From positions 2,430,689 through 2,494,688 of the forward strand of contig NZ_LT629731.1 in assembly GCF_900104575.1 (NCBI RefSeq): 64,000 bases of DNA, read 5' to 3'. The notes below the pieces were generated by a model, which searched no databases, was not told the origin of the DNA, and worked only from the letters and a program-made list of their open reading frames with translations. The position numbers and the translations under genes were made by a program. This stretch comes from Bacillus tuaregi. Lineage in GTDB: Bacteria; Bacillota; Bacilli; Bacillales; Cytobacillaceae. Positions 45,900-55,581 of this stretch are shown here, one piece after another; position 1 is the stretch's first letter, and each line of letters starts with the position of its first letter.

Positions 45900-47684
45900 T
45901 TAAAAATCAAAAAAACTAATTTGTTTGGATAAAATATAAGATGGACGGTATTTTTCCTCATATTCTTTCGAGAATATTGTTTGTTGTAAAGGATCTATTC
46001 TTTTTAGTTCTTTATAACGTTCTTCTAATTTATAGAATACCTTCTCTAAATCATAAATTTTAAATTCCTCAAGAGGTTTGTTGTATTCATTTTCGACTTC
46101 TGTGATGAATTTCGAAAAAATAAGCCCACTGGTTTTTTCCATTCTTTGAATAAGCTCCAATATGTAAAATACTTGTTCACTTTTAACTCTCTGTTTTTTT
46201 TCATTTTGTTTTCTTTTTTCTTCTTCTGCTATTTTTTCTTTCCTACTTCTTTCTTCTTCTGCCCGGAGTGCTGCTCTTCTCTTTTCGGCTACTTTTTGTT
46301 CAAAATCTCGAATTAATTCACTATTACGATCTCTCAGTTCCTGTATAGTAAATTGAACACGTCGAAAGTTAGTTAATAGTTGCTCTTTTTCTTTAAAATA
46401 ACCGTCATTATATTTTTTTAGGAGCGGTTCATATTTCAAACGATTAGTCTCTTCCCTTTGCTCATATATATCTTTTAAATGTAATAGAGCTAAGGCTTCT
46501 TGTTCAGCCCTTTTTTTCTCTTCTTGTTGTTTTAACACTTGTAAAGCCTTTTGTCTTTTTTCTTCTTCGATTCGCTCGTATACTTCTTTAATAGCTTCAT
46601 ATTGTTCATTTATTAACTCAATGGAATCAAGAGGTATTTCTTTTAATAGACGTTCTTTTTCAAGCTGTTTAGCTCGATCATAATCAATGCTATATTCCTT
46701 AAATTCGATCTCGTCCGTTAAATGATTTCCTTCATCTCCTAAAAATTCGTCACTTTTCTCCAATGCTTCTTTTCGCTTAGGCTCGTAATCTATATTTCGA
46801 ATTTGGGTGTTTAAGAGTGTTTGAACAATATTTTCTTGTGGAATGCGACTAATAAAAAAATTATCATTTTCACTATTCCATTTTTCTCCCCTTAATTCGG
46901 CTTCAATCTTTGTCGTCAAAACACTAGGATCCCTTCTAATTAAGTGAAAATTGCCAGCATGATTTACTGCAATCACATAATGATATGTGTCCATTATCAA
47001 CGTGAAATTTTTTTTGCGTTTTCCTATGTAGGTGAATACTGTTTCTTCCCCAAATGGTAACTCATTATATTGCATCGTAGTGGTTCCGTCATCATGGCGA
47101 ATATATTCAGTTAAGAATGTTCCTGTATATTGAGCGATACCTCCATCCTCGTCACTTCCAAAAAAACTATCCAAAACAATAACCCATGCAGTTGGAATCC
47201 CTACGCTTGCATACGCATTTGTTCTCTGTGCTATGGACGCGCAGCTAATTGTATTACTGGCTTGCACTTCTACTACTAAAACATCTTCTTTTGTCTTTGT
47301 TTTGACAGCGACATCTGCCACGGGAGCGAAACTTTTTGTTTTGAATCTTTGCTCAGTTTTAACGTGATATTTTTCCTTTTCAAATAGCCAAAATAAAGCT
47401 TTTTTAGTAGAAGAATGAGCTAAACTATCTGCTTGAAAACAGTGTTTTAATTTTTTATGAGCAAAGCGACTGTTTTTTACCTTACCCGGCACAAAATACA
47501 TTTCTGTGTCGCAGGAGTAGCAGTAAAACCAATTACCCGGCTTTCTCACTAAATCTCGTTCTTCTGGTGATATTGTCATACTATCGAACCCTATCACCTT
47601 TTTTCCTTGAAATTCCTCAATTTTACCATTAGGAAATAGTTTTCTATTTTCATCTGAATATGGAATATACGCGAATTGCGGCAT
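45900..47684 (-). CDS. CoiA-like competence nuclease with coiled-coil extension (594 aa)
   Basis: Zinc ribbon (FYCYSCDTEMYF), then RFAHKK and a PD-(D/E)xK core (PVADVAV...VVEVQASNTIS), the CoiA family, ending in AYASVGIPTAWVIV. From about 330 the protein is a long Glu/Lys/Arg coiled coil. CoiA proteins help DNA transformation or recombination. GGGGAGG is before the ATG. Larger than usual CoiA; could be a defence variant. Confidence 0.8.
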   Translation of the reverse strand: MPQFAYIPYSDENRKLFPNGKIEEFQGKKVIGFDSMTISPEERDLVRKPGNWFYCYSCDTEMYFVPGKVKNSRFAHKKLKHCFQADSLAHSSTKKALFWLFEKEKYHVKTEQRFKTKSFAPVADVAVKTKTKEDVLVVEVQASNTISCASIAQRTNAYASVGIPTAWVIVLDSFFGSDEDGGIAQYTGTFLTEYIRHDDGTTTMQYNELPFGEETVFTYIGKRKKNFTLIMDTYHYVIAVNHAGNFHLIRRDPSVLTTKIEAELRGEKWNSENDNFFISRIPQENIVQTLLNTQIRNIDYEPKRKEALEKSDEFLGDEGNHLTDEIEFKEYSIDYDRAKQLEKERLLKEIPLDSIELINEQYEAIKEVYERIEEEKRQKALQVLKQQEEKKRAEQEALALLHLKDIYEQREETNRLKYEPLLKKYNDGYFKEKEQLLTNFRRVQFTIQELRDRNSELIRDFEQKVAEKRRAALRAEEERSRKEKIAEEEKRKQNEKKQRVKSEQVFYILELIQRMEKTSGLIFSKFITEVENEYNKPLEEFKIYDLEKVFYKLEERYKELKRIDPLQQTIFSKEYEEKYRPSYILSKQISFFDF

Positions 47685-47898
47685 TCTCTCCTAAACCTCC
47701 CCTTCTTCCTTAGTTTTTCTTTATACTAAAATTAAGTCTTCCTATTAATTTATTAGGATTAAAGATCTTTTGGCCTCATTTTCTATGTAAAACATTAATG
47801 TTTTATACCTATTTCAATTATCCTAGTTTTGTTATGGTTTGTAAAAGCAATATTATTTTAATGTGTCTAATCTAATAGTTCTAAAGGGAAGTTGTAAC

Positions 47899-48132
47899 AT
47901 GTTTGTAGAAAAGGTTGTTCCGTATTTTCACGTTTGTATGACAAAGTTGCAATTGGGAGCGGATGTCGTAATGGATGGATTTCTAAAAGAAATTCTATAT
48001 GCAAAGTGTAGTTATTTAAATATTCTGCCAGCAGAGAACAGCGACGGTTCAGTGATTTTATTTCATAATGGGGTAGCGTTAGGAAAATACGGATTTACAA
48101 CGTTAAGGAAATCCAATTATAAAAAAGCCTAA
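47899..48132 (+). CDS. Hypothetical protein (77 aa)
   Basis: Starts MFVEKVVPYFHVCMTKLQLG. GGGAAG is 7 bases before the ATG at 47899; the earlier in-frame codon at 47863 has no site. It has its own terminator. No known domain. Confidence 0.55.
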   Translation: MFVEKVVPYFHVCMTKLQLGADVVMDGFLKEILYAKCSYLNILPAENSDGSVILFHNGVALGKYGFTTLRKSNYKKA

Positions 48133-48167
48133 ATCCTCAGTATTAATCTAGAATTTAGGCTTTTTTC
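48121..48167. terminator. Terminator after the 47899 gene
   Basis: AAAAAAGCCTAAAT pairs with ATTTAGGCTTTTTT; it overlaps the end of the gene. Confidence 0.85.
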
Positions 48168-48207
48168 ATTGTACCATTAAAGGTCTGTTCGTTGAGTATC
48201 TTTATCA

Positions 48208-48585
48208 CTAAATAAATGTATGCCCAGCATTCTCCAATACTAGTTTTGCTTTTTCTATGGAATGCACTTTAATCAACAAGTAGTCCGTATTAAAAGTAGA
48301 AATAGCAAAAATACTTATATTGTTTTCCGCCAACGGGTTAGCTAAAGAAGATAATATTCCTGTTAACCCAAACTCCAATATACCCTCTACTTTTATGTAT
48401 TTCCAATCATGCTCCACGTCAATTAGAAGGCTGTTGGGGATATTAGATGTTGGACATACAATAGATAGTTCTTCGTTTGTACGTGTAATCGAAGTAAATT
48501 CGCCTTTGCCCGCCCAAGATGGTATTTCTTCTGTTGGTGGCAGTTTCACAACAGAAAATATCGTGTCCAATATTACTAAATTCAT
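48208..48585 (-). CDS. ACT-domain protein (125 aa)
   Basis: Two ACT-like repeats, with FTSITRTNEELSIVCPTSNIP and VEGILEFGLTGILSSLANPLAENNISIFAISTFNTDYLLI. Such proteins bind small ligands, often amino acids (CASTOR/ACT_7 type). AAGGGTGA is before the ATG. Confidence 0.85.
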   Translation of the reverse strand: MNLVILDTIFSVVKLPPTEEIPSWAGKGEFTSITRTNEELSIVCPTSNIPNSLLIDVEHDWKYIKVEGILEFGLTGILSSLANPLAENNISIFAISTFNTDYLLIKVHSIEKAKLVLENAGHTFI

Positions 48586-48673
48586 GTTAATTCACCCTTA
48601 ATTAAAGTTGTAGGTAATAACGTTATTTAATTTATAAAACAATTTACTTCGTTAGTTTTTATCTACGATCCAC

Positions 48674-48892
48674 TTATAAGTACCAGTTTCGACTTTTTGG
48701 AAATGCACGCCCTTGAGGAATATCTATTCCGATTTTTTTTGCGTTTTCTTTTAAAGTTCCCTCATCTACGTCTTTCGGTTCTTTATCCTCGTAAAAACTT
48801 GAAAAGTCGGAATAACTGTAACTTCCTTCTAAGTTTTGAAACCATATATTATGAGACCTATTTTCTCCGATCCAATAAACACCTTCATTTAT
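48674..48892 (-). pseudogene. Remnant downstream of the DUF3841 gene
   Basis: A 72-codon open frame (NEGVYWIGENRSHNIWFQN ... GIDIPQGRAFPKSRNWYL) without a start codon. It begins at the end of the DUF3841 gene in another frame. It looks like the C-terminal half of a lost gene. Confidence 0.5.
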
Positions 48893-49416
48893 TTAGCAAT
48901 AAAACGTTCTACCTTGATTATCTGCTCCATAGTTATTCTTGTAGTAGCTCCTTGCAACCATTGTTCTTGAATATTACCAGCCCATTCTTTAGGCCGGCTT
49001 GCCAGCCAATCCATATCAAATAACCTTTCCCAAGTTTCTCTTACATCTTTAATAGGGAACTCACGTTTTTCAAACTCTTCCCATTCAATCATATCAAAAG
49101 TGATTGGACTATTATTTAATATAGTATGCCATTCCTCAAATGAAGACCAAAGTATATCCTTTTCAGGTATATCTAGCTTTAAAATGACTCCTTTAGTTCC
49201 TTTTGGCAATAGGGATCTTTCGTTTCGATTAACTTGACGTTCCCACACCCATATCGGGGCTTCCTGACCATTATAGTCAGGGAGCCTCTTTTCTATTTGT
49301 TCCATCATCCATTTATATTCTTCAGGAAACATTGAAAATTCAATATTTCCTTCTAAGTATCCCTGTTCTCGCATCAATTTGTAGGCTGCCAACTTTTGTA
49401 CGCTATAAACAATCAT
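48889..49416 (-). CDS. DUF3841-family protein (175 aa)
   Basis: MIVYSVQKLAAYKLMREQGYL, YKWMMEQIEKRLPDYNGQEAPIWVWER: the DUF3841 layout, from memory. GGGTGAAGG lies just before the ATG at 49416. Unknown function; the family is common as single genes in Firmicutes. Confidence 0.75.
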   Translation of the reverse strand: MIVYSVQKLAAYKLMREQGYLEGNIEFSMFPEEYKWMMEQIEKRLPDYNGQEAPIWVWERQVNRNERSLLPKGTKGVILKLDIPEKDILWSSFEEWHTILNNSPITFDMIEWEEFEKREFPIKDVRETWERLFDMDWLASRPKEWAGNIQEQWLQGATTRITMEQIIKVERFIAK

Positions 49417-49496
49417 GACCTTCACCCTGCAATTCAATTTCGAAATAGTTATTAATATTTTATCATTTCCTCTTCAAGAATCTGCCCTATATTGGT

Positions 49497-49535
49497 TTAA
49501 AGACCGAGAAAAATGGACTACTGTAGCAGTCTATT
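49497..49535 (-). terminator. Terminator of the 49578 gene
   Basis: On the minus strand GACTGCTACAGTAGTC is followed by a T-rich tail ending CTCGGTCTTTAA. The tail is shared with 50121-50155. Confidence 0.7.
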
Positions 49536-49577
49536 ACCGTTTATTTCTTACACCCAATTTTAGAATAAAGAAATACT

Positions 49578-50030
49578 TTAGTTTTCGTTAATTACGCCAT
49601 ATCTATTTTGTTTTCCCATCCATGAACTAGCATCACGCCATTTTAAACTCTTAGCAGCAATCCAGCTGATTGTACCATTATTATTATCTTCTGGTTCCCA
49701 ATCAAGGTCATTTGCCCAATAAAATAAGCCTTTATGTAAAATTAGTTTAGCATCATAAATGATTGAGTCGTAATTAATTGGACTTGGCACGATATGAAAT
49801 TGAGTTACCCCTTCAAACAATAATTCTATTGCCGAAGGGTCATTATACTGTCTTTGAAAAAGGATTCGAACATTAGTATCCAGTTCCGGTGACATGCCCA
49901 TCGACAAATTTTCACCAACATAGCTATCAGTCCACATATACAATTCCTTTAAACAACTATCATGGAAATATCCAAATTTATCCAAAACTTCTTCAATATC
50001 TTTATTATTTATTACTTCTACCCAATTCAT
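49578..50030 (-). CDS. Hypothetical protein (150 aa)
   Basis: Starts MNWVEVINNKDIEEVLDKFGYFHDSC; a soluble beta-rich protein with FHDSCLKELY and QRQYNDPSAIELLFEG, a type of small Firmicutes protein with no known role. GTGGGTG precedes the ATG at 50030. Confidence 0.65.
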   Translation of the reverse strand: MNWVEVINNKDIEEVLDKFGYFHDSCLKELYMWTDSYVGENLSMGMSPELDTNVRILFQRQYNDPSAIELLFEGVTQFHIVPSPINYDSIIYDAKLILHKGLFYWANDLDWEPEDNNNGTISWIAAKSLKWRDASSWMGKQNRYGVINEN

Positions 50031-50120
50031 TGATAACACCCACTTATTAGGTATTCTCTTTCCATTAAATGATAACAAAACTTTCTACCTTTTTAATATA
50101 CTAAACTACCTTTTTATTGA

Positions 50121-50155
50121 TTAAAGACCAAGAAAAAAGGACTGCAACAGTCCAT
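50121..50155 (-). terminator. Terminator of the quinone reductase-like gene
   Basis: GGACTGTTGCAGTCC on the minus strand is followed by TTTTTTCTTGGTCTTTAA, the same tail as at 49497-49535. Confidence 0.8.
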
Positions 50156-50246
50156 CATTGCTCTCGTATCGCACCTGATTGCTGAAAATTATTACTTAAA
50201 CTAAACTTCTTTAAAATAAATACTCTTTACTTAAAGAAGAATTACC

Positions 50247-51245
50247 TCAATAGCTTGTTAGAAATACTTTCCCTTTAGTTATTTTAGAAGATTCAACAAC
50301 ATCAATAGCCTTTTTTACATCCGATAAGCCATACTGAGAATCTACCATCATCAAACGTAATTTTTTATCAGCTACTAGCCTTATTAAATGACTAAAAGTT
50401 TCTTGCCATTTGTCTGCCGAAACATTTTTATTCCAATTCCGTAAATGAAATATATTCGCATTCACCTTTGCTTTATTTACAATATCTGACCAGTTTACTT
50501 GTATCCCTGATAAAAGGCCAATGGTTATAAAGTTCCCATTAGGACGGACACTAAAAGCCAAGTCGTTTCCAGATGAACCTCCAACGGAATCGATAGCAGC
50601 ATCTGCACCCATTCCATTTGTTAATTTCATAACTGTTTCGTGGAGTAGAAATTTAGAAGTATCGATTACATAAAAAGAGCCGAGATGCAGTAAATCTTCT
50701 GTATATTTATTATTTCTCGTCACTGCAATCAATCGAAAACCTAAAATCTTAGATAATTGAGCAAAAATATGCCCAATAGCAGATCCGCACGCATTAACCA
50801 ATAAAACATCATTCGTTCTTAATTTTAATACTTCCGTACAAACCACCCATGCTGTCATTGGATTTATATACATCTGTGCTGCCGTAAAATCATCAATAGT
50901 ATCAGGTATGCAAACTGCATATTCTACTGATGTTTTAACGAATTCTTGCCACGTACCTTCCCCACGTAAAGGTAATATACGTTTACCAATAAGATTTTTA
51001 GAAACTAAAGGACCTATTTCTTCTACAATACCTACTCCTTCATAACCCGGAATATTAGGTAAAGAAATTCTGTGAGCATAAGATCCTCTAATCGGTATTA
51101 AGTCAGAGGGATTTATTGGGCGAGCTAACATACGTACAAGAACTTCATTATCTTTTGGTGGTCCAATAGCTTTATATTCAACTTTTAACACATCTTTAGG
51201 ACTGCCGAATTCGTAGAATTTAATACTTTTTGCATCCAAAACCAT
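50247..51245 (-). CDS. Zinc-free medium-chain dehydrogenase/quinone reductase-like protein
   Basis: A 332-residue MDR protein. N-terminal GroES-like part with GYEGVGIVEEIG, then a Rossmann domain (VLLVNACGSAIGHIFAQLSKILG) that binds NADP(H), and AAIDSVGG. No zinc-ligand set is seen, so it fits the enoyl/quinone reductase branch. GGAGAC precedes the ATG. Substrate unknown. Confidence 0.85.
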   Translation of the reverse strand: MVLDAKSIKFYEFGSPKDVLKVEYKAIGPPKDNEVLVRMLARPINPSDLIPIRGSYAHRISLPNIPGYEGVGIVEEIGPLVSKNLIGKRILPLRGEGTWQEFVKTSVEYAVCIPDTIDDFTAAQMYINPMTAWVVCTEVLKLRTNDVLLVNACGSAIGHIFAQLSKILGFRLIAVTRNNKYTEDLLHLGSFYVIDTSKFLLHETVMKLTNGMGADAAIDSVGGSSGNDLAFSVRPNGNFITIGLLSGIQVNWSDIVNKAKVNANIFHLRNWNKNVSADKWQETFSHLIRLVADKKLRLMMVDSQYGLSDVKKAIDVVESSKITKGKVFLTSY

Positions 51246-51345
51246 TAGTCTCCTTAATCAAAGTAATTTATTTAATTATATCACCTTTAATTAACAACCT
51301 TCAGCTTTACTTATTCTATTTAATGGCCCTTAACCTAAAGAAAAA

Positions 51346-51370
51346 GCACAATTCTACTGAAGAATTGCGC
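51346..51370 (-). terminator. Terminator of the 51453 gene
   Basis: On the minus strand GCGCAATTCTTCAGTAGAA and TTGTGC form a hairpin followed by TTTTTCTTT. Confidence 0.8.
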
Positions 51371-51452
51371 CCTTTAATGGAATACTTAAAATTATTAAGT
51401 CTTGTTTGACTAACGCACCCGTTGAAGAATGTTTATTTTGTATTTTAATAAT

Positions 51453-51653
51453 TCATGTATTTTTTTCATTCTTATTATTATCCTTATCATTTAATGCCCA
51501 ATTAAAAAACATAAGGAACAGAACATAAAATGTTGATTGAATTAAATTCTCAAACCAATTGAAATCATTATTGTTAATGTAATCAAAAGCAATAAGGACT
51601 ATATACAATATAACAAAATAGATAATATATGAATATTTTTTAAAGATTTTCAC
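51453..51653 (-). CDS. Small two-helix membrane protein (66 aa)
   Basis: Two membrane segments (YIIYFVILYIVLIAFDYI; IQSTFYVLFLMFFNWAL) and an Asn/Lys tail. GTG start with AGGGGTG upstream. Unknown. Confidence 0.65.
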   Translation of the reverse strand: MKIFKKYSYIIYFVILYIVLIAFDYINNNDFNWFENLIQSTFYVLFLMFFNWALNDKDNNKNEKNT

Positions 51654-51717
51654 ACATGCACCCCTACATCAACATTACCGTATTTCACCTTATATTCGGA
51701 GCATATTTTTCCTTTCA

Positions 51718-52020
51718 TTAATCTGCCTCGTTAAACAATCCTTGCTCTTTCCATTGATCCAAATACTTTTGGTAGCCCATTTCCTCAGCAGTCATAGTGT
51801 ATTGAGTAGCTTCAAATTTTAAAGTATGAGAACCTGACATTGCTTCATAGGTCGGATTCCCTTCTACATCCCCGAAAAGCGTTTCGAATGTATTTACATC
51901 CACTGATGTGATCGTTCCATTCTCGTAGGTTTCAAGAAGAATGAAATCAATCTCTCCCTGTTCTGTATGCCCTTTAAACATTAAACCTGCTTCTTTTAAT
52001 GACAAATATAATTGTTTCAT
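51718..52020 (-). CDS. Hypothetical protein (100 aa)
   Basis: MKQLYLSLKEAGLMFKGHTE start; a soluble protein with a C-terminal helix (YQKYLDQWKEQGLF). GAGG precedes the ATG at 52020 by 6 bases. Unknown. Confidence 0.65.
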   Translation of the reverse strand: MKQLYLSLKEAGLMFKGHTEQGEIDFILLETYENGTITSVDVNTFETLFGDVEGNPTYEAMSGSHTLKFEATQYTMTAEEMGYQKYLDQWKEQGLFNEAD

Positions 52021-52083
52021 ACTCAACCTCTGCTCTCACAAAAAAATTAATTACCTTATTGTGCTTTGCACCGTTAGTGAAAA

Positions 52084-52110
52084 AGCGACTGCTCTAATTG
52101 AACAATCGCT
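52084..52110 (-). terminator. Terminator of the 52173 gene
   Basis: GCGATTGTTCAATTAGAGC with AGTCGC on the minus strand, followed by TTTTT. Similar to the one at 60454-60480. Confidence 0.75.
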
Positions 52111-52172
52111 CCCTTTTCTTGAATAATTTTTTACAGCTACTTGCACCAGTTCAAAAGACGGTATTTTGTCTT

Positions 52173-52622
52173 TTATAATGTAATTTCCCAAAACTCACGG
52201 TCTTCCAATACTAGGTCATAGGGTGTTTTTACTTCCCTCCAACGGATGCTTCTCCTTTTCGAAATTTCAAAATCCTCTTTGCCGCTGAGAGAAGTAAAAT
52301 ACTCTACAATTCCACTGGATTGAAGGGCTTCTTCCAAATAAGAATATAATATTTTTAAACACTTTTCTTCTTCCGGTTTTCCCTTTAATCGATACTTAAA
52401 TGGGATATAATTAACGTACACTGCAACTTGGTGAATGAATGAGAAATGGGGACTATATGAAATTTTTCGTTTCAGTTTGCTATCGTAATTATTTTCAAAA
52501 TAAAGATGTGTAAAGTCTAAATTACTTTTAAAGACATTGGGTTGTTCAGAAGACACGGGATTTGAACCGAACGAACCTTGAGGCAGCTTCATTGGTGAAG
52601 CAATATATATGTATTGAGTCAT
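52173..52622 (-). CDS. Hypothetical protein (149 aa)
   Basis: Starts MTQYIYIASPMKLPQGSFG; soluble, mixed fold. It may be a Bacillaceae-specific small protein. GGAG lies 12 bases before the ATG. It is followed by a terminator. Unknown. Confidence 0.65.
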   Translation of the reverse strand: MTQYIYIASPMKLPQGSFGSNPVSSEQPNVFKSNLDFTHLYFENNYDSKLKRKISYSPHFSFIHQVAVYVNYIPFKYRLKGKPEEEKCLKILYSYLEEALQSSGIVEYFTSLSGKEDFEISKRRSIRWREVKTPYDLVLEDREFWEITL

Positions 52623-52630
52623 AACTGTTT

Positions 52631-52936
52631 TTAACTCCTTATTAATATCAAACCTAAAATAATTGGTGATATGATTAGCAAAATTGAAACCCAGATTAGC
52701 ATTAATGAAACAGTCTTTGGAAGCTTTTCTCTACACTTTCCTTTGTACCAGCCAGAGAATTGTAGTTTATTTCTATATAAAACAAAAAGTATTAACAATA
52801 TCGCTACTCCACCAAACCACGAGTATCTCTCTGTTACTTCGTTGATTGTATAAATATTTCCTATGATTTCCCAACCCAAACCACCAAGAAGTATAAATAT
52901 AAAAATTATACGGAGTAGTTCTAATAGTACTCTCAC
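52631..52936 (-). CDS. Small three-helix membrane protein (101 aa)
   Basis: Membrane segments at LRIIFIFILLGGLGW, FGGVAILLILFVLY and LMLIWVSILLIISPIILGLILI. GTG at 52936 has GGGGGTAC upstream. It is 8 bases before the 52173 gene; one operon. Unknown. Confidence 0.65.
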   Translation of the reverse strand: MRVLLELLRIIFIFILLGGLGWEIIGNIYTINEVTERYSWFGGVAILLILFVLYRNKLQFSGWYKGKCREKLPKTVSLMLIWVSILLIISPIILGLILIRS

Positions 52937-53052
52937 TTTTAAGTACCCCCAATTATTTACAAGCATTATTACTTTTTACTTCTTAGAATTTTGTTCCATT
53001 CTATTCTAACACGTAAGTAAAAAGCGTATTTGCCTATTGTAGAAACGTCAGT

Positions 53053-53334
53053 TTATCTTAACAAACTTCCGAAAAATATAATGACCATCAAAAATGCTGA
53101 TAATCCCAGCGTAATAATTACTGTTGCTATACTCCTTATCACCCCTTTCCAATCTTGAACTCCAGAAAAGCCAATTACTCCAAACACTAATGTTGCCAAT
53201 GTAAAATATATGACCATGTTTAATGGATGTAAACCGGTAAAAGAATGATCAATTCCATTTGAAAAAGAAACTATCAAAAATAATAGAATACAAATGATCG
53301 AAAAGATAAATGACCCCAAGTTTGCTTTTTTCAA
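53053..53334 (-). CDS. Small membrane protein (93 aa)
   Basis: Three hydrophobic segments, e.g. FSIICILLFLIVSF and VIYFTLATLVFGVIGF. TTG start with GGGAGG 6 bases upstream. Unknown. Confidence 0.65.
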   Translation of the reverse strand: MKKANLGSFIFSIICILLFLIVSFSNGIDHSFTGLHPLNMVIYFTLATLVFGVIGFSGVQDWKGVIRSIATVIITLGLSAFLMVIIFFGSLLR

Positions 53335-53385
53335 TCTAAACCTCCCTTTCCACTAAAATTACCATATACGCTTGAAACAATTACT

Positions 53386-53832
53386 TTAATTAGTTAGTGT
53401 CAAATAATAGTATTTTGCATCTTGTAATGAGCTACTTAAATCAAAAGAAGTAACGAACGCATTATACATTGCAATACCCGCTAATACAGTAATAATGGCA
53501 CTGCCACCTTTAAGTATCTTTCTATTTTTCTTATAAAGAATAAACGTAGTTACAATAACAATTAAAAAGTATGATACAGATATAATTAGTTCTACTAATT
53601 CTACTTTACTATCACCAACAGCAATCATAAAGTTTTCTAAATCATCCTTATTCTCTACGTTCTCTTCGATTATAGATGTATCCCCTTTGCAACCAATCTT
53701 CCAAGAAAATGTATTTTGTTCTTTTGTTACAGTGTACTCATACCCCATAGCTTTTCCTTCACTTATAACTGATGATGAACTTGCAAGAGTGTTTGGAACA
53801 AACAAAATGAAAAATACGATAACTGCAGAAAA
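53386..53832 (-). pseudogene. Membrane protein gene cut by IS66 copy 2 (3' part)
   Basis: Rejoining across the IS at its target duplication gives a clean start MIFSAVIVFFILFVPNTLAS: a signal peptide followed by a body with CKGDTS..., two membrane helices and a C-terminal tail, about 150 residues. The 5' piece (ATG to TTTTCTGC) is at 56216-56229 with AAGGGAAG as its site. The gene is interrupted after about four codons and so not expressed from its own start. Nothing suggests its function. Confidence 0.85.
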
Positions 53833-53919
53833 GTAAGCCCGAAATATAAAAATAAGCGCACCTTTTCGGTACGCATGACAAATAACCGTAAATCATGATA
53901 TTTTTTATCAGACGTACGG

Positions 53920-55512
53920 TTATTTCACTTTATTTCCACATTCAGCTTGGATCATTTTTGACCAAGGCATATATCGATTTAATATTTCCGGTTGTTGATA
54001 GATATCTAGATTAGGTAGATCCGTCAGTAACTTCAATAGATATCGATAAAAATCCACACCGTTTGCTTTTGCAGTTTCTGCAATACTTAAACAGATGGCA
54101 TTGGCCTTTGCGCCGGCCTCACTAACTGAGTGAATCCAGTTCTTGCGGCCAATTACACTTGGACGGATGGCATTTTCAGCTGGATTATTGTCAATTTCGA
54201 TACGACCATCGTATAAAAATGCTTTTAGACCATTCGCTCTGTTTAATGTATAATCAGCTGCCTTTGCTAGCACATTTTTGCCATAAAACGGTGATCTCTC
54301 AAGCCAGTCTAGGAATTCCTTAACGATTGGCTTAGAATACTTCTGGCGTTTCTTTCTTCGCTTACTAGGAGACAAATGCTTGAATTTCCTTTCAAGCCGG
54401 TATAAATCATCACAATATTTTACGCCGATTTGTCCATTTTTACTGACTACTTTTAACCAGTAGCGACGAATGTGCGCGAGACAATTTGCGAAAGCGACAC
54501 CTTCTATTTTGTCATAGGCAGAATAACCATCACAAATAATCGTTCCGGAAAAACCTTCAATGAAACTCTCAAGGACAGATCGAGCACGTGATAACGAGCT
54601 TTGAAAAAGAGTTATTATTGGCCCTTGGCTCGGCACACTTCGAAACACCCAATTATATGCATTAGTTTGTCCAGATTTCCCATCGGATCGGTTGACAATT
54701 TGCGCATAGGTTTCATCGACATGCATTAGCGATTTAGCCATCATTAAATGCTTCATATGTTCGTAAATAGGCAATAGCCAATCATGTGATGCACGAATAA
54801 CCCAATTTGAAAGGTTCTTATCATTGGTACTTAGACCATAACGATCCCATTCCTTTACCTGCCGGTAAAGTGGCAAGTATAGTGAAAACTTATCATGTAT
54901 TACTTTGGCAAGAACGCTTGGCCCTGCAATGCTTCGTTGAATGGGAGGTTGCGGTGCTTTGCCACGTTTAATTTGCGCTTTTTGAGATAGATCACTTTTG
55001 CAATTTTTACATTCATAAGCATGCTCAATGTGTTGTATTTTCTTCATTCTGGCAGGAATAAATTCAGCTTCTTCACGTACGATTGTACTGCCTATTTCAA
55101 TCATTTGGACTTGGCAACAGTCACAGGTAGTATTTTCCGGATGATGATGAACTGCTTCTATTTCAATACCATCATGCAATGAATCATTCCGTTTTTTCTT
55201 TTGAATTTTTCGTACAACAGTATAAGAAATCGTCTGTTGGCTTTGTTCTCCTGTCTGCTCAGGTTCACTAAAAGACGGTTCATCATCAAATAATGATGTT
55301 TGTCCGTCAGGTGAATTGTATTTGGATTTCTCTGTTTTTGATCCATATAAAAGCTTAGTTAAATGGCGTACTTGATCGGTTAACGCTTCAATTTGTTTAG
55401 ATAATTCTTTGTTTTGTTGATTTGAATGAGCCAATTGCTCTTCGAGAAGCCTAATTATCTTATCTTGCTGGCTTTCATTTTTTGAAGAAGCGTTCGCCAT
55501 ATCATTCACCAC
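53920..55512 (-). CDS. tnpC: IS66 transposase TnpC, copy 2
   Basis: 530 residues, near-identical to copy 1 with scattered changes. It has the same MHVDETYAQI, IICDGYSAYD and EIDNNPAENAIRP segments. Intact. Confidence 0.96.
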   Translation of the reverse strand: MVNDMANASSKNESQQDKIIRLLEEQLAHSNQQNKELSKQIEALTDQVRHLTKLLYGSKTEKSKYNSPDGQTSLFDDEPSFSEPEQTGEQSQQTISYTVVRKIQKKKRNDSLHDGIEIEAVHHHPENTTCDCCQVQMIEIGSTIVREEAEFIPARMKKIQHIEHAYECKNCKSDLSQKAQIKRGKAPQPPIQRSIAGPSVLAKVIHDKFSLYLPLYRQVKEWDRYGLSTNDKNLSNWVIRASHDWLLPIYEHMKHLMMAKSLMHVDETYAQIVNRSDGKSGQTNAYNWVFRSVPSQGPIITLFQSSLSRARSVLESFIEGFSGTIICDGYSAYDKIEGVAFANCLAHIRRYWLKVVSKNGQIGVKYCDDLYRLERKFKHLSPSKRRKKRQKYSKPIVKEFLDWLERSPFYGKNVLAKAADYTLNRANGLKAFLYDGRIEIDNNPAENAIRPSVIGRKNWIHSVSEAGAKANAICLSIAETAKANGVDFYRYLLKLLTDLPNLDIYQQPEILNRYMPWSKMIQAECGNKVK

Positions 55513-55581
55513 TTTCCGTTCAATTTCGCTCTTCCTATTATAACCAGTTCGAACGGTAGAATAAAGATAGAATTATAAAAT

